Shown in pieces: positions 34,580 to 46,489 of a stretch of DNA of 64,000 bases. The position numbers and the translations under genes were made by a program. Each line of letters starts with the position of its first letter. Position 1 is the stretch's first letter. The DNA comes from Chrysemys picta bellii (taxonomy: Eukaryota > Chordata > Testudines > Emydidae). Below the pieces are notes generated by a model, which ran no database searches, was not told the origin of the DNA, and saw only the letters and a program-made list of their open reading frames with translations. Location: the NCBI RefSeq assembly GCF_011386835.1, contig NC_088800.1, forward strand, positions 2,046,001-2,110,000, read 5' to 3'.

Positions 34580-36625
34580 ACACCAAGCCTTTTATCAAAT
34601 TACTGAAGGGGGAGAAAATGCAGGACCCTTTTGGACTAAAACAAAAACATTGCCATTACTGTTGAAATTTTGCATTTTTGTACCCCGTCTTGCTTTTCTT
34701 ATCTTTGGTGCCCAACAGTAATCAAGGGTTACAGAAAGAGACTTTCTATATCTCAGATTGAATACATACAGTACAATACAGTAGGTAGGCGAGAACAGAA
34801 AAGTCTTTAGAACTAGTGCAACTCCAATGAAATTTTTTTATGTACAGGACATCTGCAGTTTATAAAGAATTCTGTTTCTGCCACCAGCAGTTTGACCTGT
34901 AGAAACACAGGATTTTATGATATAACAGAGATTGAAAATGGACTCTTATTTTCTCTCTGTTTGGTGCTCTAAGTGGGTTTGTAGCCACTTTTCTGTTACT
35001 TTAAGATTCTCATTTCAACAGGAATGGCCAGTAAAAGTTGTTTTATTTTTCCTGTTAAGGTTTATAACCTTTTTACATTTTTGACCTGTATTAGCTTAGA
35101 ATTTCATTATGCATTCCTTTTAGTTGAGGCGCTTCATAGTTTTTCTGGAAATAGCCAAATTTTATTAGTTTTTTATTATACAATTGAATGGCCGTTTTCC
35201 TGCTTTGTCTGCCTGCATACTGTATATTTGTTTAAAAATATTCTCTAGTTTTAGTCCATGTAAGTTTCATTTAGAAATACCTGCATTTATATTTTGTTTC
35301 TGTAATATTCTACTGTAGTTGAAATCTTTTCAAAAATCAAGAGACTGGCTAGATAAGAATATAAGAATTACTAATATTCAGAATATTTAAACCATTGTGA
35401 TGGCATGTACTCTGGACAGACAATATCTTGCAGTGGCACGCTCAATTGATGGACAAGGAATACCTCAGATTATACTGTGCATACAAATCTTTAAGGAGAA
35501 TTATTTGGTAACCTGTTGGGTTTGATGCAAATCAATTACTGCTGCCTTCGGATTCCTCCAAGAATGAAGTATTCTGCACAGTGGCTCAGTATTTTAAGAT
35601 GTTTTGCATGGGCTGGTGGTACCTCCTGTTATGCTGTTTGTTACAATCAGTTTTAAACTTTGTGTAACAGTGAAGGTACCTAATAGTAACTATGCATAAT
35701 CCTGTGATACAGTACACTCCCATGCCACCAATGCAGTTAATATGCTATCATAGTGGTTTTCTATGCTATATGGAAATAGTCTTCAAGCCTTGGTTCTCTA
35801 ATGCAGCTACCACAAGAGGTTGATATTTTTATAATGGTGTGTAATCTCCTTTTCAGGAGGCTTTTTATGGAAGGTATAATTTGTAAAAGTTAGGATGCTT
35901 TGCCTCTCGACTGCATTAACATGCCACAGGCTTGGACTGTTTTTGTGTAAAGGATGTCACAGAACGGCACTTTTTCTAAAGAGAAGTTTGATATTTTGTA
36001 TGCTTGTTAAGAAAGTACAGTATTGGAAATTAAAGGTGGACAACTGATAATTGAGAAGTATGTCAATTAATTTTTTATGTATATTACCTGTTTACTTGTA
36101 CAATTTTATTGTACAAATTACATGCAGCTTCATTTTCAAATGAGTCCTTAAAATAAGGAAAATCTTTTTAGGAAAACATTTAATTTTGTATTTTTGATTT
36201 TAAAAGGCATGAGTTATGTCAACTTTTTCCAGTGTATTAATGAAGATTTTAACTTTTCATCAGGTTGAGTGTTTTCTTACTATATTATCTGTTGTGTATG
36301 TAGCTAGCACATTGTGTCAATGAACTGTTAAAAAAATTAGCATGTAGAGCAAGCCTGTTTTGTGGAAAATCCTTATTCATTAAAACAAAAAAGTCATCAT
36401 GGCAGATTTTCTGCAAAAAAAGTGAAAAGCATTTGCAATTCAGAATACTGATTTTTTTTTTTTTTTTTTTTGTATTTAAAGAAAGGTATTTTGCTTGCAG
36501 GAAAGAAATACTACAGATTCATTTTAAAGAGAATCTTTTAAATGTATTTATCTTTAGGGCATCTGGGCATCTTTACGCTGTTTGTCTTATGTCTTTATTG
36601 AAATAAAATGTACATAACATTACCT
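34580..36625 (+). other. CTDSPL2: CTDSPL2 3' untranslated region
   Basis: AT-rich, repeat-free sequence continuing from the stop codon. A 20-T run sits at 36452-36471. The end is inferred from the polyadenylation hexamer at 36602-36607 and is approximate; later hexamers (for example 36985-36990) could give longer forms. Confidence 0.7.
36602..36607 (+). terminator. Polyadenylation signal AATAAA
   Basis: AATAAA in the context TTGAAATAAAATGTACATAAC, followed by TA repeats and a TGCTTTTGCGCAGACGTGTG stretch that could be the downstream GU-rich element. About 2.0 kb after the CTDSPL2 stop. Confidence 0.6.
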
Positions 36626-38826
36626 TTATATATATATATGCTTTTGCGCAGACGTGTGAACCCCAGAACTATCCCCACCCCTCCTGTTTTTATGCTAATA
36701 TAATGGATACTCTTACAGATTTGAAAATGGTCAGTTTGTTTTTGAGTTGCTGCAAGATTCTCCCACAATTTTTAAATTATTATTTTTTAATCTCCCTCTC
36801 AAACGTAAATCTAAGAATTTTTTAAGTTAATTTAACAATGAACTCCTCTTCAGAGTGGAATTTCTTCCAAATTACCATAAATAATATGTTATACCGTATT
36901 AGGATTTTTTTAATTCATTGCTAAATAAATCTAGCATAATGGAACTACCTTGAATAAGTTAATCATGGACATTCTCTGTGACTCAATAAAATGGTACATG
37001 GTTACCACCGATTAGAATCATTTTCCTAAGCATTTGCGTTCTAATTTACGCCATTTTGAGTAAAACTATTACAAAATTGGTATTTTTGGTTAAGGCAAAG
37101 TACACATTTCATTTTATACATGTATCTATGTCATGATTTCAGATCACTGAGGAAAATTAGAATGTGAGATATTGCAATCTGGTTTCTAGGAAATGTAGGG
37201 AAAATTGGTGATTTGGTACTATCTAGATGCACAACAAAACTAATCTATATAGACTGCTCCATAATACATATTAAATACTTGAATGTTAACATGCTGCAAA
37301 TCTGATTTTTATAATTATAATCCTGCTTTGCTGAGAGAATGTGTCTTTTTAAAAAAATTAAGCTTCTAAAAATGTCAAATACTTCTGATCTACGTAATCT
37401 TTTCATCTAGTTCCCTTAAATGTAATCAGATTTTTTTTTCCTGTTTTTCATTTTATTGGATTCTATGATGGGGTGGAATGACAAGGATTAAGTACTACTC
37501 TGATCTTAGAATATCATACACAGCTAATTACAACACAAAATTATCGCTGATAACTGGGAGGGGAGGGGTTGGGTGTACAAGGTATTCAGGCTTGGGCCCT
37601 TTTTCAGTTACTTCACTATTATGCAATTAATCTTGTAACTGGATCACTTACTCTAATTTTCTTATTTTTAGAGAATTTATCAGAGGCATACCATAACATC
37701 CTCTTTCTACTGTAAATTCTTGGTGATTTTGTTTGCTCTCTTTCACTACAGCCTGCTGTTTGTATGGTCCTTTTACGTGTTCTGCACATGTTTTGGTCTA
37801 GCTTTGATCATTTTTACTTCTGACAGCAGAACTATGCTCGGATGAAAGATTATTACAGTTTCTTAGGATTTTGCAACGTGCAATACATGTGGAGGCTCTT
37901 ATTTTTAATTTACTGTGTATATAGAAGGGTAACTGCCTCGATTTTACTGTTTTGTTTGTTAGTTAACATTCAGTTGTTTCACCTTCCATCTACATAGGAA
38001 AATGTCTTTCATTATTACTCAGAAACTTTTAAAAGTCTGAATTCTTTGAGGCCTGATCAAATATTGATCAAAGGCATCCTTCTGTTGGCAGTTCTTTGTC
38101 AACCCAGTGTAAACTAAGGATAGTGTGTCAGCTTCTCTAAGACACTGATTCAAGCATTTAAACACTTGATTAAAGTTAATTATGTGTTTAAGTGCTTGAT
38201 TGAATCACGCTTTCATCCACAGAGCTTGTTTTGGACATTTGACAAACATTGTACAAGAAAGTAAACAGTCATGTGTGCATCCATTTTCCTTTGCTTTCTC
38301 TTCTGGTCCTAGTTTCCTTGGAGTGTTCAAATTGCTAATCACGTTACTTTATTCTTCTTTGTCTAAACATCTAGCTCCATTCTGTTATCATATTACAATT
38401 GATTCTAAGAATTACAAGTCATTTGGCAATTTAACTTCAAATTGCTAAGTCATCATCTGATAATACTTTATCAGAATTGACAAGAATATGCTCTTTCTTT
38501 ATTTCTGACATTGAAACCGACAGAAAATAATTCATTTTGCTTTCCCATCACTTTGTGGGTTCTGGAGGGCAAATGGGAGTGGTATAAACTTATTGTTGTC
38601 ACTAAAGTCAGCAGCTATGAGCCAGAATTAATGAGCCATTGTCATTTAAGCATAATTTTTCCAACCCTTTAAGTGGCCCCAATCTGGGGCAGCACACAAT
38701 CTATTTTGCACCGCTCCATTGGTGCAAAGCATTCCTAAATCCAGTGGATCCAATCAATAGAGGGTCTCCCTTTCATAGGATTCTTGAGTTGCAGAGCCAT
38801 AGTGGGTCCCTGTGATCTGTGACTAA
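36626..38826. other. Intergenic, no gene recognised
   Basis: AT-rich sequence with several AATAAA hexamers, so part may still be transcribed as a long CTDSPL2 3'UTR. The frame at 38200-38448 (82 aa) has no family features. I see no repeat of known type before the MITE at 38827. Confidence 0.5.
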
Positions 38827-39110
38827 GGGTACATCTACACTACGGGGGGAGTCGATTTAAGATACGCAAATTCAGCTACGTGAATAGTGTAGCTGAATTC
38901 GACGTATCGCAGCCGACTTACCCCGCTGTGAGGACGGCGGCAAAATCGACTTCTGCGGCTTTCTGTCGACGGCGCTTACTCCCACCTCCGCTGGTGGAGT
39001 AAGAGCGTCGATTCGGGGATCGATTGTCGCGTCCCGTCGGGACGCGATAAATCAATCCCCGAGAGGTCGATTTCTACCCGCCGATTCAGGCGGGTAGTGT
39101 AGACCTAGCC
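38827..39110. mobile_element. Harbinger-like MITE (Chompy type)
   Basis: Inverted termini GGGTACATCTACACTAC and GGCTAGGTCTACACTAC (as the complement of the right end) with TAA at 38824-38826 and 39111-39113, the TWA target duplication of PIF/Harbinger elements. The 284-bp interior is CpG-rich with nested palindromes (GTCGCGTCCCGTCGGGACGC). No coding capacity. It resembles the Chompy MITEs described from crocodilian and turtle sequence. Confidence 0.88.
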
Positions 39111-39277
39111 TAAGGTACTATCCTTCCCCTGTGATTGGGGACAACTAGCACAGAAGGGAATTGGGGGAATGGAATAGGTGACTTTGCACCCTCTTCCATC
39201 CCACAGCAGCGCCAAGTACTCCTTGATGGCAGCTGTGTGGCTGGACTGGTAAACCCTATTAGAGAAGCCTTTGTTAA

Positions 39278-39372
39278 ACTAGCAACAGAGGGTTCTGTGG
39301 CAACTTTAAGACTAACAGAAGTATTGGAGCATAAGCTTTCGTGGGTGAATGCCCACTTCATTAGACGCCATT
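39278..39372 (-). mobile_element. Penelope-like tail with hammerhead-like core
   Basis: On the minus strand the order is CTAATGA, the hairpin AGTGGGCATTCACCCAC, GAAA, GCTTATGCTC, then CAATACTTCTGTTAGTCTTA and a 'gttgccacag' string. This is the family tail also present at 44.0, 51.8 and 56.4 kb. The 5'-most core heptamer differs from canonical CTGATGA by one base. The element is a fragment. Confidence 0.65.
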
Positions 39373-39860
39373 ATTATTATTTGTTAAACTAATAAACTTC
39401 AAAATTATTGAAATATAAAATACTAGATCGAGATAAAAGATGCTTAATAGGATAACACTACCCATATCATGTACGTAGACATTAAACCTGCTACCAATTA
39501 AAAAACAAAAAGTGACCAAGTCTGTCTACTTGTTTTCCTGTACAAATTCAGACTGACAAGTTGTGTTTCTACAGTCTCAGCAGGTGCAGAGAGAAAGCAA
39601 TCACAATGGTTTTTTTATTCCATTGATAGTAAGACTTGAAAAGCTGCAGCATTTTTCTAGTGTGGAAATTATGTATATATATGTGGCGTGGGGAAGCATG
39701 CCATCCAACTAGTCTACAATCATTCTGGTTATATAAAAGCAATTAATCCCTTAAAGATTTTTTTTAAACTACTTAAAGACTGACACAGAGGTAGATTAAT
39801 GCAAGAGCTTCAGATCTAGGCCCTGATCAAAAAGGACCCAGATGGAGCAATGAGGTAAGG

Positions 39861-40270
39861 CAGTGGTTCTCAACCAGGGGTACACACACCCCTGGGGGTA
39901 TGCAAAGATCTTCCAGGGGATACATCAACTCATCTAGATATTTGCCTCGTTTTACAACAGGCTACATAAAAGCCACTAGCAAAGTCAGTACAAACTAAAA
40001 TTTCATACAGACAATGATTTGTTTATACTGCTCTATATACTGTACATTTTAAATGTAAATACAGTATTTATATTCCCAATTGATCTATTTTATAATTCTA
40101 TGGCAAAAACGAGAAAAGCAATTTTTCAATTAGAGAGTGCTGTGATGCTTTTGTATTTTATGTCTGATTTTGTAAGCAAGTAGTTTTTAAGTGAGGTGAA
40201 ACTTGGGGTACGCAGGAGAGATCAGCCTCCTGAAAGGAGTACAGTAGTCTGGAAAGGTCGAGAGCCACAG
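39861..40270. mobile_element. hAT-like nonautonomous element
   Basis: Left end CAGTGGTTCTCAACCAGGGG, right end the complement-type GGTCGAGAGCCACAG. Flanks AGGTAAGG (39853-39860) and AGGTAGGG (40271-40278) match at 7 of 8, as expected of a hAT target duplication. The interior is AT-rich with no transposase frame. Confidence 0.88.
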
Positions 40271-40448
40271 AGGTAGGGTACCAGACCGCCATGCACAGCT
40301 GACTGATGTTGGCCAGCTGCCTTCTGAGGTAGGCTAAACTTCCTCTTTTGGGAGAAAGACAACTATTTGTCTAGAGGAGGGAGAGGTGCCTCAAAGTTGT
40401 TGTTTTTTTCTTTTTTTAGGGGGGAAGTGATTCTAATGGATTAGCATC

Positions 40449-41262
40449 TGTGACAGGGTCGGTAGCTCACCGCTGTGGCGCCTCCTCCTGGCCGCTTCGG
40501 GGAATTAGTTTTGCGCCAGTAGAGCGCCCTCTTTGGGTGGCGTTCCGTCTGTCGTCTCGCCTCTGTGGGGTGCACGGTCTGGTGTTGCTCCCGACGTCGG
40601 CGTCCTCTTCTGGAGCACTGCCCTCCGGCAGTGTCCCTCTGTCCAACCACACCCCCTTCCGGGGGGGGGGGGTAAACAACAGCCCCACACCTTCAAGTCC
40701 GATCCTCTCCGTCTAGGATCCGGTGTGGTTCTGACCGGCCGCTCCCTGCGGCCCGTGGCTGTGCGAGGGGTAGCACAGCAAACAAAGGGGGAAAAAGGGG
40801 GGGGGGACTCAGGCCCGCCCACTACTCTGAGTCCCGGTCCAGAGGCCCTCGAGTGACAGTCTCACTGTCCTCCTTCTCCTTACTCCTCTGACTATCCCTC
40901 TGGACCGCTTCCCCCAACAGCCCTTCACTACGCTAGGCCTCCTCCTCCCAGGCCTGCCGCCTAGCAGGCTATGGAGTAGGGCCTTCTCCCACTCTCTGGC
41001 TGGCCTGGCCTGCACTGCGCTGTCCGAGGTGCTGGCCTCCCAGCTCTGGAGACAGACCTTCCCCTCTGAAGGCCTGGGACAGACTGACTGCTCCTGCTCT
41101 GGGCAGTCTCTTATATGGCTGAGGCGGGCCCTGATTGGCTGGCCCCAATCTGTGTTCTGATTGGCCCTCTGTAAGCCCTTCCCTGATTGGTTGGGCGGCT
41201 GCGCAGGCGCCTAGACCTGCTGCAGCCCACCCTCTCTGAGTGTGGGCAATCGCCCCACCACA
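40449..41262. mobile_element. Solo LTR with 5-bp target duplication
   Basis: An 814-bp GC-rich block begins TGTGACAGGGTCGG and ends GCCCCACCACA (TG...CA) and is flanked by GCATC at 40444-40448 and 41263-41267. No internal retroelement sequence is present, so it is a solo LTR left by recombination. It contains long G runs (40661-40672), CCAAT-like GATTGG boxes near 41132-41195 and TTATATGG near 41111, so transcription of this LTR may run either way; orientation not settled. All long frames inside are composition artefacts. Confidence 0.85.
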
Positions 41263-41267
41263 GCATC

Positions 41268-42361
41268 CCTTTACCATTAATCCGTCCCTGACTATACAAG
41301 TTTGTATAAAATAGTAAGTGTGAATGGTGCTTTCCATGCTAGAAGAAAGATGAGGGCTTACAATCTACATAAATATGTAAGGAAAAGTATTTCTTCTGAA
41401 AGAAGGAATAACAAACACACTGACGTCATTCACCTGAGGTTAGGTTTCAACATTACAGACTGTCTGGGAGAAATTAAAGGGATGCACTCAAGGACTGCTT
41501 AGACTAACAATGTGTCACTCCAGATTTACACCATTGTTCCTGATACTGAATATTTTTAAAACACACTGGTTCATTTAAAGTTTTATCTGATAGGAAATCG
41601 CATCGGTGTATCATTTTGTATACTATAAATTAAATATCTCATTATGCTGTTCATATTTTTCAGCACAGGCTGCAATCTTTTTTTCTTTTCTTGTGGGGGA
41701 GCAAGCAAGGACAGATTGATGAAGGTGAAGATTTATTGACTTGGTCCACTGTTGAGGCACATCAATTTTTAGCTTGTTAATCTTGATGGTAACACGTGAA
41801 ACAATTTATTTTGTTTTGGTTGATCCTTGTGTCAATTCTGGTACTGAGGAGTGCTGAATCCTGAGTAAGTATTTTTATAGAGAGAACTGATCTACCAATT
41901 TGTGCTGCTTGTGACAACACTGCTAGTGCTAAGAATCACAAGATTTGTATTAAATATTTATTTTAGCTACTATATTGGGATTTTTAGCCTATATTAATTC
42001 TTTCAGTTGGCATTTATCAGCAAATGCCCTTCCTGTCTACACTCGCTGCAGAAACAGGTTTCTTCAGAACATGGATTTTATGTAACTTTTAGGCTCTAAA
42101 ATTGGAGGAAAATATATATATATTTAAAGTCAGTAATGGAGATCAAACAAGGAAAAAAAACCAAATACATGTACTTTATTTGATAAAATTGTTATAGCTG
42201 GTTCCTTTTGGTTAGTCTTGATTTGATTCTGATGTTATATATTGTACATGGTCCAATGCATATCTTTTGTAAATCTATCATAGGTCAGAATTATTCACAT
42301 AAAGCTCTATCTTATCTTCTAAGCAGGAACCTTTAGCTATGGAAAGCATTTATATTAAATG
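41268..42361. other. Intergenic, no feature recognised
   Basis: AT-rich sequence with no gene or clear repeat. Confidence 0.55.
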
Positions 42362-42570
42362 AGAGCATGTGGTCTAGGAGATGGGAGGGAACTGAAGTCA
42401 GAAACTCATAATTCTGCCACTGATGCAGCAAGTGATGTTGGGCAAATTATTTTGTCTATCTATACCGTAGCTTGCCCATCTGTAAAAGGGGAATAATACT
42501 TGGACATTTTAAAGCAATTTGAGGTCCTGGGGTGAAATGTGCTATAGAAGTGCATAGTATTTTTATAATT
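42362..42570 (+). mobile_element. MIR-like SINE
   Basis: Order of GTGGTCTAGGAGATGGGAGG, ATTCTGCCACTGATGCAGCA, GATGTTGGGCAAATTATTTT, CCATCTGTAAAAGGGGAATA and GTGCTATAGAAGTGCATAGTA follows a MIR/CORE-SINE from its tRNA-like region to the LINE2-type tail. Confidence 0.75.
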
Positions 42571-43352
42571 AACAATGCCCCCTTCCCCCCCCAATATTTC
42601 ACGGTAGTCTCATAAAGATGACTCCTACCATGGAGCTTATGAAAATGTGTTTGAACTTGATGGTGTTAACATTTAGTTATGTCTTTGCTTCTATTACTTC
42701 TGCTCCTATGCCAGGTAAATGGACAACAAAGAGGAAACCATGTATTTTGAGGTCTTTTTTTCTCCAACTGATTCAAATAGATCTTCAGAGCATCTTCCAG
42801 TTGTTAAAAGCCAGACTGATAATTCATCTTCAAATTTGTCTTTGGAGGAAGAAGAAATTTCACATTATTTTAATTTTCCAAGACTATTTTTAATCTCTCA
42901 CTTCAAGTGACGCCACAGAGAAAGAGGTAGTGAAAGAGCACATCCATCATCTTTACAGGTAGTCAAAAAGACAGTATGCTTTTAAAAATCATAGCAGGGA
43001 AAATCAATTCAAACATGATGTTTTCCAAAAGCTCACACATCTATATTTAAATAGATTCAACCACAGAAAATATTTAAATGATAATAATGTATTCAGTGCT
43101 GTACAAGATGTAGTTTCACAGTCCTCGCTCTGAGGAGCGTACACTTGACAAGACAGATACAGGTAAAAAGATACATTCATGTAGGAGAATGAAAGGTTAT
43201 ACAACTAGGAACAAACAATGTTGGCCACACTCATAGGTTGTAGGATTGTGTTCTGTAAATGTGACTTACATTCTTTGTTCTTAGATGTATAACTTGTGAT
43301 TCTGAAAAGGATGTGCGGTCACAGTGAATAAATAGAGGTTTCTTACCCCATG
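42571..43352. other. Intergenic with two overlapping short frames
   Basis: Two overlapping plus-strand frames (42618-42893, 91 codons; 42719-42910, 63 codons) occur here. The second is acidic and serine-rich (SSNLSLEEEEISHYFNF). Neither has a recognised domain or splice context, so no gene is called. Confidence 0.4.
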
Positions 43353-43765
43353 CAGTAACTGAAGTTCTGTGAGATGTGTTCCTCTATAGGTGCTCCACTC
43401 TTGATTGGAGATTTTCATTAGCAGTGTCTGTTCGGCCCACGCACATGCCGTTGGTATCCTCATGCCCTGCACCGAGGCTATGTCAGATTGCACAGGCAAA
43501 CCACTCCCTCAGTTCCTTCTGCACGACTGAGTCTCAGAAGAAACTCCAAAGCAGAGGGGAAGGAGGGTGAGTAGTTGAGCACCCATGGGGGATACATCTT
43601 GAAGAACTACAGTTACTGCACAGGTTGAGTAACCCTCTCTTTCATCTTTGAGTAGGGTCCCTATGGGTGATCCATCCTTGGTGACTCCCAAGGAGTATTC
43701 CCAGAAGGAGGAGTGGGGGCATTCGGAATGGAGTCCATCGCAGAGGCGAGAACTGCCTTGCCAAA

Positions 43766-44107
43766 CTAGACACAATCAGCTCAGGATTGAATAAGGACTG
43801 GGAATGGCTGAGCCATTACAAACATTGAATCTATCTCCCCTTGTAAGTATTCTCACACTTCTTATCAAACTGTCTGTACTGGGCTATCTTGATTATCACT
43901 TCAAAAGTTTTTTTTCTCTTACTTAATTGGCCTCTCAGAGTTGGTAAGACAACTCCCACCTGTTTATGCTCTCTGTATATGTGTATATATATCTCCTCAA
44001 TATTTATTCCACTCTGTATGCATCCGAAGAAGTGGGCTGTAGTCCACGAAAGCTTATGCTCTAATAAATGTGTTAGTCTCTAAGGTGCCACAAGTACTCC
44101 TGTTCTT
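43766..44107 (+). mobile_element. Penelope-like insertion in DIRS, 9-bp TSD
   Basis: Flanked by CTTGCCAAA at 43757-43765 and 44108-44116. The inserted 342 bp starts CTAGACACAATCAGCTCAGG, runs through GTTGGTAAGACAACTCCCAC and ends with the hammerhead-like unit (44024-44061) and TAATAAATGTGTTAGTCTCT. It restores continuity of the DIRS recombinase region when removed, confirming that it is the later insertion. Confidence 0.8.
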
Positions 44108-46489
44108 CTTGCCAAATGTAGTGTCAGATCTGGAGGCATCAACCAGGACATTGTGTCTAGAGAGAAGACATGCACCAGAGACCATGTAGTGGCTCTGCAG
44201 ATCTCTGAAATAGGAACATTTTTAAGGAGAGCCATAGAGGTAGGTTGTGATCTAGTCAAGTGCACCGGTAGAGATGGACTGTCGATACTATAGTAGCATA
44301 CTACAATACACTTGGAAATCCATTTAGAAAGTCTCTGGGTAGAAATGGCAGACCTGTCTGCAATCAAAACAAAGAGTCCAGTGGATTTACGAAATGGTTT
44401 AGTTCTATCCAGACAGAAGGATAACGCCCTCCTGACATCTAGAGTTGGAAGTATGTGGTTTGGGAAAGAAAACTGGTAGGTATATGATCTGATTCAGATG
44501 AAATTCGGAAGTTACTTTAGGTAGAAACCTGATCCTTGTAGAATATTGTGAAGCGGGGGAGGAGGTCTGCCATTAAGGCCCCAATCTCTCTGACTCTGCA
44601 GTGTGAGGTAATAGTCACTAGGAAGGCTGTTTTACTAGATAAATCCAATAAGGAGCAGATGAACGTCAGTTCAACAAGATTTTCTGAGGCTTTTGAGAAA
44701 CAAGTTCAGGTCCCAGGCAGGGGTAGGAACCTTTATCTATGGGAAGACATTCCCCAGACCTTTTATAAATCTTGCGGTTGGGAGGTGAGCAAACAGAGAA
44801 AAACCCTCAATAGTAGTCTGAAAGGATGTTAGGGCCACCAGACGAACCTTGAGGGAATTATGGGACATCCTGATTTCTTAAGATATAGCAGGTGCTTGAG
44901 GATGAGCGGAAGCGGGGCAGATTCGGGAGCAGCATTGTGGAGTTCACATCAGTGGCCAAATTTTTGTCTACTTTTGAAGGTAAGTAGTTCTGGTGGAAAC
45001 TTTTCTACTATTTAATAGTATGTGTTATATCTCACAGAGCAGGATGACTCTAGCCCCATGAACCATCAAGGAACGACCCTTCAGGCAAAGAATTCCCAAG
45101 TCGGGATGCATCAGAGGACCAGAGTGCTGGGAGAGGAAATTAGCAGTTGGGAGATTTATCAGCTAGAGAGCAAGAGGAAACAGGTAAGGGAACCATGCTT
45201 GCTTTGACCATGTCAGGGCTATCAGAATGACTCTGGCCTTGTCCTGTTTGATCTTATTGTCTTGAGGATGAGAAGCATTGGAGAGAAGGTATAAACAGCC
45301 TCTTCGTCCATGGCAGGAGGAAGGCCTCCCCCAGAGAATTGTGATCCAACCCGCCCCCCTGGACAAAATAGGTGGCATTTTTTGTTTGTAGTTGTGGCAA
45401 AAAGGTATACTTGTGGAAACTCCTAAGCCCAAAAGATTCCAGCCAGAACCTGGGTCCAACTCCCATTTGTAGTCTTGGAAGAAGTACTTGCTGAGCATGT
45501 CAGCTGTGACATTCTGTATGCTGGGCAGCCTTGTTGCTAAGATTCTTATGTGATACTTTATGAACCAACTCCACTCATTTTATTGCCTTTGCACAGAGGG
45601 AAGGTGATCTTGTCTCTTGATATAAAACATGCAAGCCATGTTGTCTGTCATGACTTTGATGGATCTGTGTCTGATGAGAGGAAGGAAATGAAGACAGGAA
45701 TTTCCGACAGCTCTGATCTCCAGACGGTTGATATAGAGGGTGGTCTCAGGATGACCATCTGCCCTGGATTGTTAGAGAGCCAAGATGCACCCCTCTCTTC
45801 CCTCTGATCCAAACAGAAATGTATCCGTGGTTATGGTTACTGTCGACACCCGTTAGAGGAAGGGGACCCCTGTCCCTACACTGTGATGAATCTTCCACCA
45901 ATCTAGGGAATATTTTACATGCTGGGGGACCAACACCTGCTTGCCTAGACTCTGTCTGTTTGGTGAATAAACTGTTCTGAGACACTCCTGGAAAAAGCAG
46001 AGGCATAACCTCACATGCTGTGTCATGAAGGTGCAAACCGCCATGTGACCCAGAAGTTGAAGGTCTGGGGGCTATCCTGAGTCATTTTGACAAGGCTTGA
46101 TAAAGTCCGGAATCTCTCCAAGGGAAGAGATGCCATGGATGTTAGGGAATCCAAGGGCACCCCTATGAATTGTATGTCCTGAACGGGATTTAGTGTTAAT
46201 TTTTCCATGTTCAGCTGAAGGCGCAGGTCCAAAAAGAGAGTGAACACTGTCCTTGGGGCAGAAAACACTTCTTGGTAGGATCAACCCCGAGTAGCCAATA
46301 GTTGAAGTATGGGAATACCATGATAGCCTGATGACGTAGATAAGCAGCCACTACTGACAAAACCTTTGAGAACATTCTCGGAGCCGAGGAGAGGCTGAAG
46401 GGGAACACGCAATACTGAAAACCCAAACCACCAAAAAAGAAAATCAACCTTCTGCTGGTGGCATCTGACTAATATGTCCACTCTGCTTT

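Larger units (their letters stand above)
984..36625 (+). other. CTDSPL2: CTDSPL2 gene, complete coding part
   Basis: CTD small phosphatase-like 2 is a nuclear-type serine/threonine phosphatase of the FCP1/SCP branch of the HAD superfamily; relatives dephosphorylate the RNA polymerase II CTD and SMAD proteins. Twelve coding exons (1008-1193, 6601-6739, 10408-10557, 11031-11246, 12071-12149, 12446-12557, 13645-13731, 26179-26241, 26353-26432, 29922-30048, 33919-34014, 34514-34579) join in frame to 1401 nt, 466 residues plus stop. All borders are GT-AG. Residues 1-270 are a basic, Ser/Thr-rich, probably disordered N-terminal half; the FCP1-homology domain follows. Catalytic features are DLDET (Asp293 nucleophile, Asp295 acid), FTASKK near 349-354, and DNSP beginning at Asp404. 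No frameshift or missing catalytic residue is seen, so the gene looks functional. Identification rests on the family motifs and close agreement with the vertebrate protein as I know it. Confidence 0.97.

Noticed and set aside
36985..36990. Later AATAAA as the sole CTDSPL2 poly(A) site
   Set aside because: An earlier hexamer at 36602 has a plausible downstream element; which is used cannot be decided from sequence.
40441..41337. Apparent CpG-island promoter with several 60-120 codon frames
   Set aside because: TG...CA ends and the GCATC target duplication show it is a solo LTR; frames occur on both strands and share no family.
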